Part shown: piece by piece, positions 13,021-21,303 of the stretch
How positions within the stretch are numbered: position 1 is the stretch's first letter
Layout of the letters: every line of letters begins with the position of its first letter
Source: a virus
Reading direction: 5' to 3' (one strand)
Virus record (IMG/VR): IMGVR_UViG_3300019487_000101
Coordinates: 1 to 22,335 of that record
DNA: 22,335 nucleotides
Program-made: the position numbers and the translations under genes
Notes under the pieces: model-generated
Databases searched by the model: none
What the model saw: only the letters and a program-made list of their open reading frames with translations
Told to the model about the DNA's origin: nothing

Positions 13021-13619
13021 TTTACGTAAATTAAATTTTCCCCCGATGTATAGATGAGTTTAAATTCAGATAAGTATTTTTCATACTCTTTTTTGAGTTG
13101 CTCCTTCCCGTTATGCTCAATACAAATAAGTTTCGTATGTGTTAAATCCATGTCGGGTAAAATGTCAAGTTCGCTACCCTCGCAGTCCATTGTAATCATG
13201 TCAAACTTTTTAATAGTCAGCCTATTTAAAAACGTTCTCCATGTGTACATCTGAATTTCTACAGGGGTGTATTTTGTTATACTTTTAAACCTTGCCATCT
13301 CGGAGGCGTGTAATGTGCTTACAAGTGCAACATCTGAAGGTGAGCATAACGAAGCAGACTCCTGTAGGAAACATTTGTTATTGCCGTTGCCGATAGCGAC
13401 CTGATAAAAATAGAATCCTTTCAGGCCGTCATAGTTAGCTTTCAGTCGTTCAAATGCTTTAGGGGATGGTTCTACGAACACCCCACCCCATCCAAGTTCT
13501 GCCAGCGCCCTGACGTTAGATAATGTCTTGCCGTCATTAGCTCCAATGTCTAAAAAATTCCCCCTCTTACCATCGAAGTATTTTAAAATTACTTCCTCCT
13601 CTTTATTTTGACTGTACAT
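13017..13619 (-). CDS. FkbM-type SAM-dependent methyltransferase
   Basis: The 200-aa protein has a clear Rossmann SAM motif I (NFLDIGANDGKT, about residues 21-32), motif II (GVFVEPSPKAFERLKANY) and a motif IV-like MDCEGSELDILPDMDL. This order ('DIGAN.G..S......G..V..EP.P...E.L......', then 'MDCEG.E...L') is the FkbM family, which O-methylates sugars or small molecules. In this gene neighbourhood a terminal-sugar methyl group is the simplest inference, for example capping of a glycan added by the neighbouring transferases. Overlaps its neighbours by 17 and 4 bp. Confidence 0.8.
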   Translation of the reverse strand: MYSQNKEEEVILKYFDGKRGNFLDIGANDGKTLSNVRALAELGWGGVFVEPSPKAFERLKANYDGLKGFYFYQVAIGNGNNKCFLQESASLCSPSDVALVSTLHASEMARFKSITKYTPVEIQMYTWRTFLNRLTIKKFDMITMDCEGSELDILPDMDLTHTKLICIEHNGKEQLKKEYEKYLSEFKLIYTSGENLIYVK

Positions 13620-14229
13620 TCAATGCTTTGTTAATTTTGTCTGCTTCACTGTGTTTGCTTGAATAATTGTACTGATGTATTATGGATTCAGTTTTGGCTT
13701 CTGTTACGCAATGGGTTAATACCTTTTCCATCCATGACCAATCCTCTGCATAACTTGTGTCTATGAAGTCGTATAGCTTGGCGTATTCTGTTTTAACCGG
13801 ACAAATGTGCCAGGGCTTCCTGCGAACGATATATTTGTCGTTAGCCTGATCGTTTTCGAACTCCAAGCCCATTTCAACAATCATCCAGAAGTTACCCATC
13901 TTGGAAATGTTTCGGAACGTAACCACATCGGCATCAAATTGGCAAAGCCTTACCAACGTTTCAATATATGCTGGTGAGATACTTTCGTCATCATCCAGAA
14001 AACAAAGATACTTACCTTCTGCTCTTTTAACCAGCGCTTCCCGTTTCTTGCCAATACTTAAACCCCCATCTAAAAATTTTGGTGAATCGTCTACTAATAC
14101 CTCAATCCTTCCGAGTGTTGGATGAAAGGTGTCCATGTATTGTAATTGCCTTTGTACCTCGTTGAATAGTTTGGTGAACATATCAAACCTTTCTGTTATA
14201 GTTGGGATTAAAATTGAAAGTATTATCAT
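13603..14229 (-). CDS. Family 2-type glycosyltransferase
   Basis: The 208-aa protein has the GT2 N-terminal strand SILIPTITERFDMF, then EVLVDDSPK, SIGKKREALVKRAEGKYLCF and LDDDESISPAYIE (D-x-D/E at about 79-82). Later YAEDWSWMEKVL matches the catalytic-base region (E-D-W in place of the usual E-D). This is a complete, compact GT-A domain with no membrane segment. The acceptor is unknown. It starts after the only 49-bp gap in the cluster, where a -7-like element is found. Confidence 0.8.
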   Translation of the reverse strand: MIILSILIPTITERFDMFTKLFNEVQRQLQYMDTFHPTLGRIEVLVDDSPKFLDGGLSIGKKREALVKRAEGKYLCFLDDDESISPAYIETLVRLCQFDADVVTFRNISKMGNFWMIVEMGLEFENDQANDKYIVRRKPWHICPVKTEYAKLYDFIDTSYAEDWSWMEKVLTHCVTEAKTESIIHQYNYSSKHSEADKINKALNVQSK

Positions 14230-14254
14230 TTAAAAAAGTAAGCTATGTTATAAA

Positions 14255-14262
14255 CAAATTTA
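14255..14262 (-). promoter_or_regulatory. Candidate internal -7 element (TAAATTTG)
   Basis: On the minus strand TAAATTTG fits TAnnTTTG and lies about 26 bp upstream of the glycosyltransferase start at 14229, in the only gap of the glycosyltransferase cluster. No convincing TTG -33 box is present upstream, so it may be a weak or chance match. Confidence 0.3.
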
Positions 14263-14278
14263 TAATCAGGACTGTACC

Positions 14279-14860
14279 CTATAATACTTTAGCGGTTCCA
14301 TGTCTATACGGTGCTTTCGTTGTGATAAAATCGTAATGATACATATTAACCGGAATGTGGACTTCTGATTTTAGTAGACCCATGTCGTTGACCTTCTTTG
14401 CCCATATGTAGTCTTCCTGTTCCCATACGTCACTAAATTTAATGTGGCTTACCAATGATTTTTTGAAGCAACAAAGATGATTCGGAAACCTGTAATATTT
14501 TCCTAATCTGTATTCGTAACGCTCGCCAAGTTTAATAACAAAATCAGTCATGCTACCTCCGTTAGTGGTCATGTAGCCAATGAACGTTATAACGTCAGGA
14601 TTTTGATTAATGGATTTCATTAACTCATCAACGTAATAAGCTGGCACAATATCGTCAACGTCCACAAAGCAATAATACTGACCTTTGCAGTCTTGTATCA
14701 TTTGGTTACGCTTTGTGCCTGTGGGCATATCTCTGCCTGTGTCGTTTATGAGTATCTCAACTTCAGGATACCGTGATACCTGTGGTTGTAGTATGTTTGT
14801 AATCCGTTTTAGGAAATTGGCGCTTTCGGGTATCGTTGTGATTAGAATTGATAGTTTCAT
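14279..14860 (-). CDS. Family 2-type glycosyltransferase
   Basis: The 193-aa protein begins MKLSILITTIPESANFL and has 'EVEILINDTGRDMPTGTKRN', then YYCFVDVDDIVPAYYVDEL (D-x-D-D at residues 67-70). It ends with the acceptor half: NHLCCFKKSLVSHIKF and WEQEDYIWAKKV, where the E-D is a likely catalytic base. This is a typical GT-A single-domain enzyme, clearly related in layout to the 208-aa transferase downstream, and the pair may be an ancient duplication. Its start overlaps the previous gene by 4 bp. Confidence 0.8.
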   Translation of the reverse strand: MKLSILITTIPESANFLKRITNILQPQVSRYPEVEILINDTGRDMPTGTKRNQMIQDCKGQYYCFVDVDDIVPAYYVDELMKSINQNPDVITFIGYMTTNGGSMTDFVIKLGERYEYRLGKYYRFPNHLCCFKKSLVSHIKFSDVWEQEDYIWAKKVNDMGLLKSEVHIPVNMYHYDFITTKAPYRHGTAKVL

Positions 14861-15501
14861 AATCCTAACGGGAATCCTTGTGACTTATGCTTGGCAAACA
14901 TCGCTTTACCCTGTTCCCAGTTTGCGGAACTTCTTTGATACGTTTCATCGTCCTTTGCTTTGCCAACTGATACGTGCTGGTGTTCAAACTTTATACGGGG
15001 GCACATTTTCATAGCACCTAATCTGTGAGCCATCCAATAAAGATGCTCATCACAAAACATACTTTTATAAGCAGGATGCCAGAAGTAACCGAGTTTTTCA
15101 TAAAGTTGGCGGTTCATTATTGGGATTGTTAGTACCGCAACATGAAAATTCTGTAAGCAGTCGTCAACCTTTAATAATAAGGGTCTGTCCTCCCCCTCAA
15201 ATTCTTTCAACACTGACAGACCCCAATTATCAAAGCATTTAAAATCATCAGACAAGTAAATAAGAACGTCACCCCTTGAAACTTTTGCAGCTATGTTAGT
15301 AGCTTCAACTACACATGAATTATCATTCTGTAGGTGTATTGCATCTGAATACGCAATCATGTAATCCAAAACAAACGGGTCTGAAGTGTCTGTACTTACA
15401 ATTAATTCAACATCACATCCTGCCTTCTCAATCCATTCCTTTGCATTCTCGTAGGACTTCTGTGGTCGGCCTCTAGATGGATGAATTAAACTTATAACCA
15501 T
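14857..15501 (-). CDS. Glycosyltransferase, GT-A fold
   Basis: The 214-aa protein begins MVISLIHPSRGRPQKSYENA, a form seen in many phage and bacterial GT2 proteins ('(S)L(I/V)HPSRGRP'). After VELIVSTDTSD come NDNSCVVEATNIAA, and YLSDDFKCFDNW, where the S-D-D (84-86) serves as the D-x-D. 'YKSMFCDEHLYWMA' (about 145-158) may hold the base. Acceptor unknown. Overlaps its neighbours by 10 and 4 bp. Confidence 0.75.
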   Translation of the reverse strand: MVISLIHPSRGRPQKSYENAKEWIEKAGCDVELIVSTDTSDPFVLDYMIAYSDAIHLQNDNSCVVEATNIAAKVSRGDVLIYLSDDFKCFDNWGLSVLKEFEGEDRPLLLKVDDCLQNFHVAVLTIPIMNRQLYEKLGYFWHPAYKSMFCDEHLYWMAHRLGAMKMCPRIKFEHQHVSVGKAKDDETYQRSSANWEQGKAMFAKHKSQGFPLGL

Positions 15502-16151
15502 GTTACATTTATGTTTTTGTTATGAACGTATATTGAAAAAAGTCTTTCAAGCAGAAAAGGAACAAGCGGATAGTACGGCACGCCCAATTTTTCCATCAAA
15601 TATTCCGGGCTTGCAGCGTCTTTCTTTGCTAACGCTGAATAATTGCTGTCTACCATGCACAATTTATTCACATTCTTGTCGTTGTCGATCAATTTCATGG
15701 CCGGACTAAGGTACTCGGTTAAATAATCCTTGTAAATCTCTGTCTTTGCGCTGAAATGGTTCTGATAAATTGGGTTTTTGACCTCATTGGGCATATTTTT
15801 GCCTATACCTTCGACAATTTCTGTCAATGCAGCCTTAAATCCTTTGTGCCAAACCTCTGCGGAGCCCATCATTTTATGTTGTCTGCTGTTGCGTGTGAAT
15901 GACAGTACATCGTAATCGCTTTCGAGTACTTCCTGCGTCAGTGGTCGTGGCCTGCCAACATACCACCGCATCTTTTGGCGTAACTTCCATGAACAAACAG
16001 AAACTTTATCGTCTGTGCATTCAGAAGCTACCGCCTCGATAATAGCGTTTTCAAAAAACTTATTTAATGTGGTACTTCTGATCGGTATTGCACAGTCGTA
16101 CAATTCTTTGCGGTGTTCTTTTTTGTAGTAAATCTGGTATAGTTCAGCCAT
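15492..16151 (-). CDS. Glycosyltransferase-associated phage protein (unknown activity)
   Basis: This 219-aa protein has conserved-looking blocks SVCSWKLRQKM (51-61), YDVLSFTRNSRQH (80-92), KNPIYQNHFSA (125-135) and PLVPFLLERLFSIYVHNKNI (195-214). I recall the last two as hallmarks of a family found in phages of this host group and often annotated as glycosyltransferase-like. The classic D-x-D is not obvious (VDSNY at 167-171 is the best candidate), so I do not claim catalysis. Its start lies 8 bp inside the 59-aa gene. Confidence 0.6.
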   Translation of the reverse strand: MAELYQIYYKKEHRKELYDCAIPIRSTTLNKFFENAIIEAVASECTDDKVSVCSWKLRQKMRWYVGRPRPLTQEVLESDYDVLSFTRNSRQHKMMGSAEVWHKGFKAALTEIVEGIGKNMPNEVKNPIYQNHFSAKTEIYKDYLTEYLSPAMKLIDNDKNVNKLCMVDSNYSALAKKDAASPEYLMEKLGVPYYPLVPFLLERLFSIYVHNKNINVTWL

Positions 16152-16323
16152 TCTTAAGCCACGCTAAAACGTCTTTGAAACAAATACCGCAATTCATGTT
16201 CTTATGGGAACCAGGATGAGCAGCATTGTATAGATGAAAAGCCTTTTCCCAATTAGCCGACCGCCTGAAAGTGTTTTGTTCCCCTGATGAAGTAATAGCT
16301 TCCAATACTTCTGCTTTCGTCAT
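16144..16323 (-). CDS. Small 59-aa protein at the head of the glycosylation operon
   Basis: ATG at 16323 gives MTKAEVLEAITSSGEQNTFR followed by WEKAFHLYNAAHPG, NMNCGICFKDVLAWLKNG and a stop at 16144. The 'W.KAF.LYN..H.....M.C..C...VL..L' pattern is one I associate with small proteins and domains near glycosyltransferases in phages of this host group; C-x-x-C could bind a metal. It overlaps the next gene by 8 bp. The promoter just upstream has its -7 element only 6 bases before the ATG, so the mRNA would be nearly leaderless here. Confidence 0.65.
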   Translation of the reverse strand: MTKAEVLEAITSSGEQNTFRRSANWEKAFHLYNAAHPGSHKNMNCGICFKDVLAWLKNG

Positions 16324-16328
16324 GGCAA

Positions 16329-16358
16329 CAAATGTAAAAAATCAGTTAAATAAAACAA
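16329..16358 (-). promoter_or_regulatory. Consensus Bacteroidota promoter for the glycosylation-portal-fibre operon
   Basis: On the minus strand TTG (16358-16356), 19 bases, then TACATTTG (16336-16329): an exact match to the TTG-N19-TAnnTTTG form recognised by the main sigma factor of Bacteroidota. It follows the terminator directly. The predicted start of transcription falls within a few bases of the ATG at 16323. Confidence 0.75.
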
Positions 16359-16360
16359 TA

Positions 16361-16394
16361 AAAAAGCCCCTTATTTTACTAAAGAGGCCTTTTT
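16361..16394 (-). terminator. Rho-independent terminator after the capsid/tail tube genes
   Basis: Read leftward, AAAAAG-G-CCUCUU (16394-16382) pairs with AAGGGGCUUUUU (16372-16361) around an 8-9-base loop. About 12 pairs form with one bulge and one G-U, followed by a U-rich run. It ends the transcript of tape measure, protease, capsid and tube genes, about 28 bp past the tube gene stop. The A/T flanks are symmetric, so it may act in both directions. Confidence 0.75.
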
Positions 16395-16421
16395 AAAAAA
16401 ATATGAAACCTTAATCCAAAC

Positions 16422-16976
16422 TCACAATGTAGCTGCGGCAAGGTAAGCTGCCGTATTGGATGCGGTACCACCAATCAGTAAACGTTTAGGTAAGAATCTT
16501 TCTACTCCAACCAAAACGATAGACGAGGTACTTGCATCTGTTGCTTGTCTGCCTGCTCCTCCGGTCGAACCATCAGAAGTAAGGCCGTTCTCTGCTCCCA
16601 AAATCAGGTATTCACCCGCGTTGGTCTTTATAATGAAAACGGTATCCGCTACTCCTAAATCCTCAATAACTGCGTCATCTGTTGGATTGCTGTTGAACAG
16701 CCTCAACGTTAATGACAGGTTATAAGACTTATTACCACCGTCACCGGTGTTTTCAGTCCATGTATACTCGAAACTGTACTTCGTAGATGAGAACTTGTAC
16801 AAACCCTTGTAAGTTGACAGGGGAATGTTGGTTACATACGAAGCCTGATCCACTGGAAGTAGTGCGGTTAGGTCTGAAAGGTTAAACCCCCATACTTCAC
16901 GCCCTAAACCCCCAGGTTTACGCAGGGAATCACAATTAACGTCAAGCCCTGCGCCAATTCTACAATTCAGTGGCAT
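16422..16976 (-). CDS. Putative major tail (tube) protein
   Basis: The 184-aa protein opens 'MPLNCRIGAGLDVNCDSLRK' followed by 'PGGLGREVWGFNLSDL', a Cys-containing start I associate with tail tube candidates of Bacteroidota phages ('C....G..LDC....GG....Y..N'). The middle, 'YKFSSTKYSFEYTWTENTGD' and 'KSYNLSLTLRLF', and the final beta-rich part (DTVFIIKTNAGEYLILGAEN) suit a tube fold. The gene starts 1 bp after the capsid gene ends and is followed by the terminator, so it is the last of the capsid unit. A head-completion role is the main alternative. Confidence 0.55.
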   Translation of the reverse strand: MPLNCRIGAGLDVNCDSLRKPGGLGREVWGFNLSDLTALLPVDQASYVTNIPLSTYKGLYKFSSTKYSFEYTWTENTGDGGNKSYNLSLTLRLFNSNPTDDAVIEDLGVADTVFIIKTNAGEYLILGAENGLTSDGSTGGAGRQATDASTSSIVLVGVERFLPKRLLIGGTASNTAAYLAAATL

Positions 16977-16977
16977 A

Positions 16978-18033
16978 TTAGTACGCTATTGTTGTAAGAT
17001 CACATTGAATGAACTGCGCTCCAAATCTCATTTCGCCCTGAATGTATGTAGTCTTGCTTTGGCAATTGTAGCATATCTCAAGGTTGTTAAGGTCGGAAGC
17101 GTTCTCAACACCAAATACGTTGTTTTCAGGCAATGTAAGGATAGCAAAGTGACGTAACAGGTTATAATACGGGTTATCTGTATCGTTCTCAAGTGCAAAG
17201 TCTGCAATCCAGAGCGGTACAAGTTCAATACCTCTGTAGTACAACTTCGTAACGCCATCCTGACCCATTTTCCAGCTACCTTCAACACAACAATTGGCTA
17301 TCAATGAATCGTAGTAGTTCTCCCACATTGAACCAGTTACGAATAGCTTAACTTTGCCACTCGTGAACATCTGCTTAAGAAGGATGCTTGATTGACCCCA
17401 CATTGCTCTAAATGTGTTGGTTGCATCATTTGTATTCAGCACTGACGTTGCACCGTTAGGTAAAGCGTTAGTTACTGGCTTCACGCAATATGAAGCGAAT
17501 GAATCAAGGTACTTAGTCCACAGACCGTCAATGGTTGTGTATACGTTTGAGGATGAACTGAAAGAGTTGTTGCCGAAAAGGTATACTTTCCAAACATCCT
17601 GACGTACTTGCTCTGAAATTTCATCCAGAATAAGGCTTCTAAGGCGTCCACCAAGTTCATAACCTGAAAGACCATCTGCTATAAGTTGGCCATCATCGCC
17701 AAGAACGTTAATGGTGCTTAATAGCCCCTGAAATTCCTTTTTACACCATGAATTGTTAACTTCAAAAAGTCCTGTTTCGATTTTACGATCGGTGATAGAA
17801 CCGCTTTGGGTGTATGTAGGCGAACAGGAGGCCGTACCCTTTGCCAACGCTCTTGTAAGCGGTTGCACAAGGTTCAGGTATTGACCTGCACGTATTCCCT
17901 GCATAACGGTAGCGAAATCGGAAATCGCAGGGGTGTTAATCTTCGGTTTTTGAAGTAACTCCGTTGTCAGAATACCAGGGTAGGTATAACTGAAGTTAGG
18001 AGTGTACATTGAGTTTTCTATTCTTTTTTTCAT
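16978..18033 (-). CDS. Major capsid protein
   Basis: The 351-aa protein follows the protease directly and is the largest protein in the expected capsid slot. It contains 'FATVMQGIRAGQYLNLVQPL', an early Cys/Thr-rich region and a long helical stretch 'DDGQLIADGLSGYELGGRLR' leading to SLILDEISEQVRQDVWKVYLFG. The later beta strands 'KLYYRGIELVPLWIADFALE' and 'HFAILTLPENNVFGV' are consistent with HK97-fold P- and A-domains. The ATG at 18033 overlaps the protease stop (ATGA); a second Met at residue 9 is possible. The N-terminal 60 or so residues may be the part removed during maturation, although I cannot see a cleavage site. Identity rests on context and fold-like patterns. Confidence 0.75.
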   Translation of the reverse strand: MKKRIENSMYTPNFSYTYPGILTTELLQKPKINTPAISDFATVMQGIRAGQYLNLVQPLTRALAKGTASCSPTYTQSGSITDRKIETGLFEVNNSWCKKEFQGLLSTINVLGDDGQLIADGLSGYELGGRLRSLILDEISEQVRQDVWKVYLFGNNSFSSSSNVYTTIDGLWTKYLDSFASYCVKPVTNALPNGATSVLNTNDATNTFRAMWGQSSILLKQMFTSGKVKLFVTGSMWENYYDSLIANCCVEGSWKMGQDGVTKLYYRGIELVPLWIADFALENDTDNPYYNLLRHFAILTLPENNVFGVENASDLNNLEICYNCQSKTTYIQGEMRFGAQFIQCDLTTIAY

Positions 18034-19169
18034 TTTTTGATACGGTTATGAGATACTAAAAATTGTTTTGCGAAGTCGCCCATCGGGTCGCCTTCTTGTT
18101 CCTCCTGATTTTTAAATGAGCCCTTTATATTTACTGGCTGTGCATCTCCAAAGGTTTGCGAAACCTCTTCTTTTAGCTTCAAAAAGTCTTTTTCGACTGT
18201 TTTTACCCGGTTCTCAATTTTCAAGGTCTTGGCTTCTGCTTCTGCTTTCTGCCCTGTTAACTCATTTATTTTCGTCTCGTATTCAGCAATCTTAGCTTTG
18301 AGGCTTTCGTTTTCTTCTTTTAATTTCATGTCTTCTTCTGTTGCTTTTTCTTCTGGTGATACTTCTCTTACTTCTGTGATAACACTCGCATCGTCAACTA
18401 CGATTACTCGTCCTGATTCCAATGGGTGTTCTCCTGCCGGAACGGCTGAACCGTCCTCATACATTACCTGCTTTCCTGTAAAATCGCCATCATCTGTAAG
18501 AATGATAACCACCGTACCATCTGCGAGGGTTTCTGTTGCTTCGTTTTTAATCTTAACCCCTTTTAAAAGGTTAGCGAATCGAGCAAATAATCCCTCTGTC
18601 TGTTTTTGATCTTTCATGTCGTTTCTAAATTTTATTAAATCGAATTTTGCAACGGCCTTGATGGCGTCTACTGATTCATCGATGAATCCCATTTGTGCAG
18701 CCTGATCGGCTGTCAGCCACGTTTCGTTATCGTATAACTCGTGTAGCTTTTCTTCAGATAGTCCTGTCCTTTTTTTGTAGACGTTGATTAATAACGATTT
18801 AATCTGGTCTAACTGGTCGGCAACATTTCTAAGGTCTTTTGATTCGGCTGTTTCTGTAAGCCCTGTTATATGCGGATTGTGTACCATAAATTGCGCTGTG
18901 CGGTTCATGGTTATTCTGTCGCCTGCGCCTGCTATCAGTGTCGCTATGCTTGCGCATACACCCTCGATACAGACGTTTATGATTTTACCTGTGTTCTTTA
19001 AGGCGTTATAAATCGAGAACCCCTCCCATACATCCCCACCGGGGGAAATAATGTGAAGCGTTAATTCTTCGGATGCATTACTTGCTTGTATTTGGGTTTT
19101 GATGTTTTCAAATGAAACTTCCCCCTCTTGATCTCCAATAACCCCGTAAATGAAAATATCTCCATTCAT
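18030..19169 (-). CDS. ClpP-like prohead protease with C-terminal scaffold-like coiled coil
   Basis: Residues 1 to about 170 are a serine protease of the S14/ClpP type: oxyanion-loop-like ISPGGDVWEGFSIYNAL, nucleophile Ser74 in GVCASIATLIAGAG, His97 in FMVHNPH, and Asp147 in YDNETWLTADQAAQMGFID. It should process capsid precursors. Residues about 205-265 form a beta domain (ETLADGTVVIILTDDGDFTG, then GEHPLESGRVIVVDD). Residues 272-345 are a highly charged coiled coil (KEENESLKAKIAEYETKINE) and can serve as internal scaffold. A protease-scaffold fusion explains the lack of a separate scaffold gene. The start at 19169 gives MNGDIFIYGVIGD, the usual opening of such proteases. Confidence 0.85.
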   Translation of the reverse strand: MNGDIFIYGVIGDQEGEVSFENIKTQIQASNASEELTLHIISPGGDVWEGFSIYNALKNTGKIINVCIEGVCASIATLIAGAGDRITMNRTAQFMVHNPHITGLTETAESKDLRNVADQLDQIKSLLINVYKKRTGLSEEKLHELYDNETWLTADQAAQMGFIDESVDAIKAVAKFDLIKFRNDMKDQKQTEGLFARFANLLKGVKIKNEATETLADGTVVIILTDDGDFTGKQVMYEDGSAVPAGEHPLESGRVIVVDDASVITEVREVSPEEKATEEDMKLKEENESLKAKIAEYETKINELTGQKAEAEAKTLKIENRVKTVEKDFLKLKEEVSQTFGDAQPVNIKGSFKNQEEQEGDPMGDFAKQFLVSHNRIKK

Positions 19170-19200
19170 GGAGGCTAATGTCCATGATGTTTTCGGGTTA

Positions 19201-19224
19201 TTTACTTATAAAAAACTAAGTAAA
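19201..19224. repeat. Perfect palindrome in the HTH-protease gap
   Basis: TTTACTTA (19201-19208) and TAAGTAAA (19217-19224) form an exact 8-bp inverted repeat with an 8-base AT-rich spacer. It spans the stop of the HTH gene and the gap before the protease. It may be an operator or a weak hairpin; nothing else indicates its role. Confidence 0.45.
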
Positions 19225-19440
19225 CCTTTTGATGACAGTAAAAACTGTGGATTCGCTGACCTTGTTCTTTTCTGCTACCTCAAAAATTGCCTGTGTTTTG
19301 CACTTGCTACCGGATTGCATACTCTGTTCAAAGTCTGCATAAATTTTTTCATATGATGGAACGCTGCAACTAATCCAACCATCATGTATCATCTGTCTTA
19401 CTGTGTCCTGTGATATGTTGTACTTTTTTGATAAACTCAT
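19216..19440 (-). CDS. Small helix-turn-helix protein
   Basis: The 74-aa protein has two HTH-like segments, [20 protein letters not shown] near the N-terminus and [20 protein letters not shown] near the C-terminus ('A....VSESTV..VIK' is the recognition-helix pattern). It lies between the tape measure and the protease, with its ATG overlapping the tape measure stop by 4 bp. A late-gene regulator or a small terminase-like DNA-binding protein are both possible; the position among virion genes does not decide. Confidence 0.6.
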   Translation of the reverse strand: MSLSKKYNISQDTVRQMIHDGWISCSVPSYEKIYADFEQSMQSGSKCKTQAIFEVAEKNKVSESTVFTVIKRFT

Positions 19441-21302
19441 GTCTTTGCCATAGTTTCCCTCATCCTCACTCTGTTCTGCGCTCTCGATACCTCAACAACC
19501 GATACCACCGGAGGGGGTAACCGCTTTAATACGTTAGCCATTATAAGGTTCTGCTGGGCCGGTATGGTGTTTGTATTGGTCACAAATCCACCGTCTGCAT
19601 AACCACGTGTTCTCATTCTTTCAAGTACCCGTAAATGTGGCTGCGCTGCTGCTGAATTAACAACTGATTGTGGGGCCACCCATTCGCCTCTGTGTACAAT
19701 CCCTGCCGGTTCGTATTTTCCGCCATGACCTGTGTAACCACCTTCAGCAAACCCTAACGCACTCTTGGCCTGTGCAATACCCGCCAACACTGCCGTAACG
19801 CCACTAAGTATAGCCGCAAGGTTAGCGGGGAATGGTAGACCCGCACCCGCTTGTACTGCCTTTGAAATACCAACCCCTGAATTTATGGCAATTTCAACCA
19901 ACGCTAATACCTTGGCGGCTGCCGTTCCTTCCTCTGCAATGGCCGACAATGCCCCGGCAATCTGACCGTATTGTAGTGCTATACTTTGGGCTGCCTCGGC
20001 TTCGCCCTCCCTTATTATGGTTCTTTCGTCTGCTTGTTGCTGTAGGTCTTTGGTACTCAGTGCCTGTGATTCAGCCAACATATTATCGGCATTGTCAAGT
20101 CCGGCCTGTACCGTTGCGTTCAAATCATCATTAGAAACTAAAGACTCTGATGGGGCTCCGAATGTAGTCGTATCGTCTGCCCCTGGTGTGAGTCGTTGAT
20201 TTCTTACCGCTTCCTGTTCTTTTAAAATCTTTAACCGTTCCTGTTTAGCTTTCGATAACGCATTTATTCTGTCCTGTTCAATCTTTAATAGCGATTCCTG
20301 TGCTTTAATGTTCTCTGTCTGCTTGCCTTTAATTTCCTCCTGAATATCGGATACTTCAGCTAACACCTTACGGATTTGAATCCTCAAATCAAGGTCTTTT
20401 ATTAACTCAAAATTTACTTTACCTTCTTGTATTAATTGTTGTTTACCCCCTTTAGTGATAGAGCCAACTGCCTCACCATAGGTATATAATAGCCTGATTT
20501 GTTTTGTTAAAATATATGTTCTTGCTTTCTCATTTTCGTTTAACTGCTTCTCAACTTCATCTACTGCATCTAATCTCTGCTTCTGAGTCTTGCTGGCATC
20601 ATCTCTGATACGTCTTTGATTTTCTGCTTCTCGTTCTGTATCCTTTATTTTTTGGGCAGCTATTATTGCCTCCTCTTTAAGACCACGAAGTTTAAAAAGT
20701 TGTACTCTTGCTATCTCTAATTCTAAATTTCTTTGATTAGCAATTTCTTTTGTATTGGATGTAAATGCAATGGCTATCTTAGACACACCCTTTGACAGGG
20801 TTTCAAAAAATCCTGCATCACTTGCGTCTCCTACCCTGTTTATAAATTGGTCGAGCAGTGCGTTAATTGAGCCTTGTGCCTTGGCGAAATCCTCAGCTCC
20901 AGCCGCAGACTTTAGATAAGCAGCGCCAAGCGCACCAACAATACCAACCGCTGCCGTCAATGGATTTGCAAACGAACTTAACTTAGTACCGAGCTGTCCA
21001 ACATTGGTGCCCATGATTTTCAGGTTACCGGCTGCCTGCTCGATTGACTTGGAATAGTTACCTACGTTTTGTCGTTGCTTTGTGAGCGCATCTGAATTGT
21101 CCTTTATCTTCTTGTTGTTATCATCAATGGCTTTGTTAAGTTTCTGAACTGCTTCCTGTCCTTTTACAGTAGAGATATTAACACTGTCGCGCTCTTTTCG
21201 TAGCTGTGTGTTGGCCTGCTTTAATGTTGATATACTTTGTACTGCATCTCTTTCATCAACCTGAAAATCCAGTATTACAGTTTCTTGTATCTGCCCCGCC
21301 AT
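19437..21302 (-). CDS. Tail tape measure protein
   Basis: The 621-aa protein begins [20 protein letters not shown] followed by [14 protein letters not shown] and a long heptad region to about residue 95, the usual opening of Bacteroidota phage tape measures. A hydrophobic segment lies at about 113-131 ([18 protein letters not shown]). Long coiled coils (about 185-370) follow, then a second hydrophobic stretch (465-515). The tail end has [11 protein letters not shown] (518-528), [16 protein letters not shown] (533-548), YADGGFV (569-575) and [18 protein letters not shown] (599-616), all common tape measure signatures. It sets tail length; at about 1.5 Å per residue this would be a tail near 90 nm (rule-of-thumb inference). 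It begins 1 bp after the distal-tail gene ends. Confidence 0.9.
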   Translation of the reverse strand: MAGQIQETVILDFQVDERDAVQSISTLKQANTQLRKERDSVNISTVKGQEAVQKLNKAIDDNNKKIKDNSDALTKQRQNVGNYSKSIEQAAGNLKIMGTNVGQLGTKLSSFANPLTAAVGIVGALGAAYLKSAAGAEDFAKAQGSINALLDQFINRVGDASDAGFFETLSKGVSKIAIAFTSNTKEIANQRNLELEIARVQLFKLRGLKEEAIIAAQKIKDTEREAENQRRIRDDASKTQKQRLDAVDEVEKQLNENEKARTYILTKQIRLLYTYGEAVGSITKGGKQQLIQEGKVNFELIKDLDLRIQIRKVLAEVSDIQEEIKGKQTENIKAQESLLKIEQDRINALSKAKQERLKILKEQEAVRNQRLTPGADDTTTFGAPSESLVSNDDLNATVQAGLDNADNMLAESQALSTKDLQQQADERTIIREGEAEAAQSIALQYGQIAGALSAIAEEGTAAAKVLALVEIAINSGVGISKAVQAGAGLPFPANLAAILSGVTAVLAGIAQAKSALGFAEGGYTGHGGKYEPAGIVHRGEWVAPQSVVNSAAAQPHLRVLERMRTRGYADGGFVTNTNTIPAQQNLIMANVLKRLPPPVVSVVEVSRAQNRVRMRETMAKT

Positions 21303-21303
21303 A

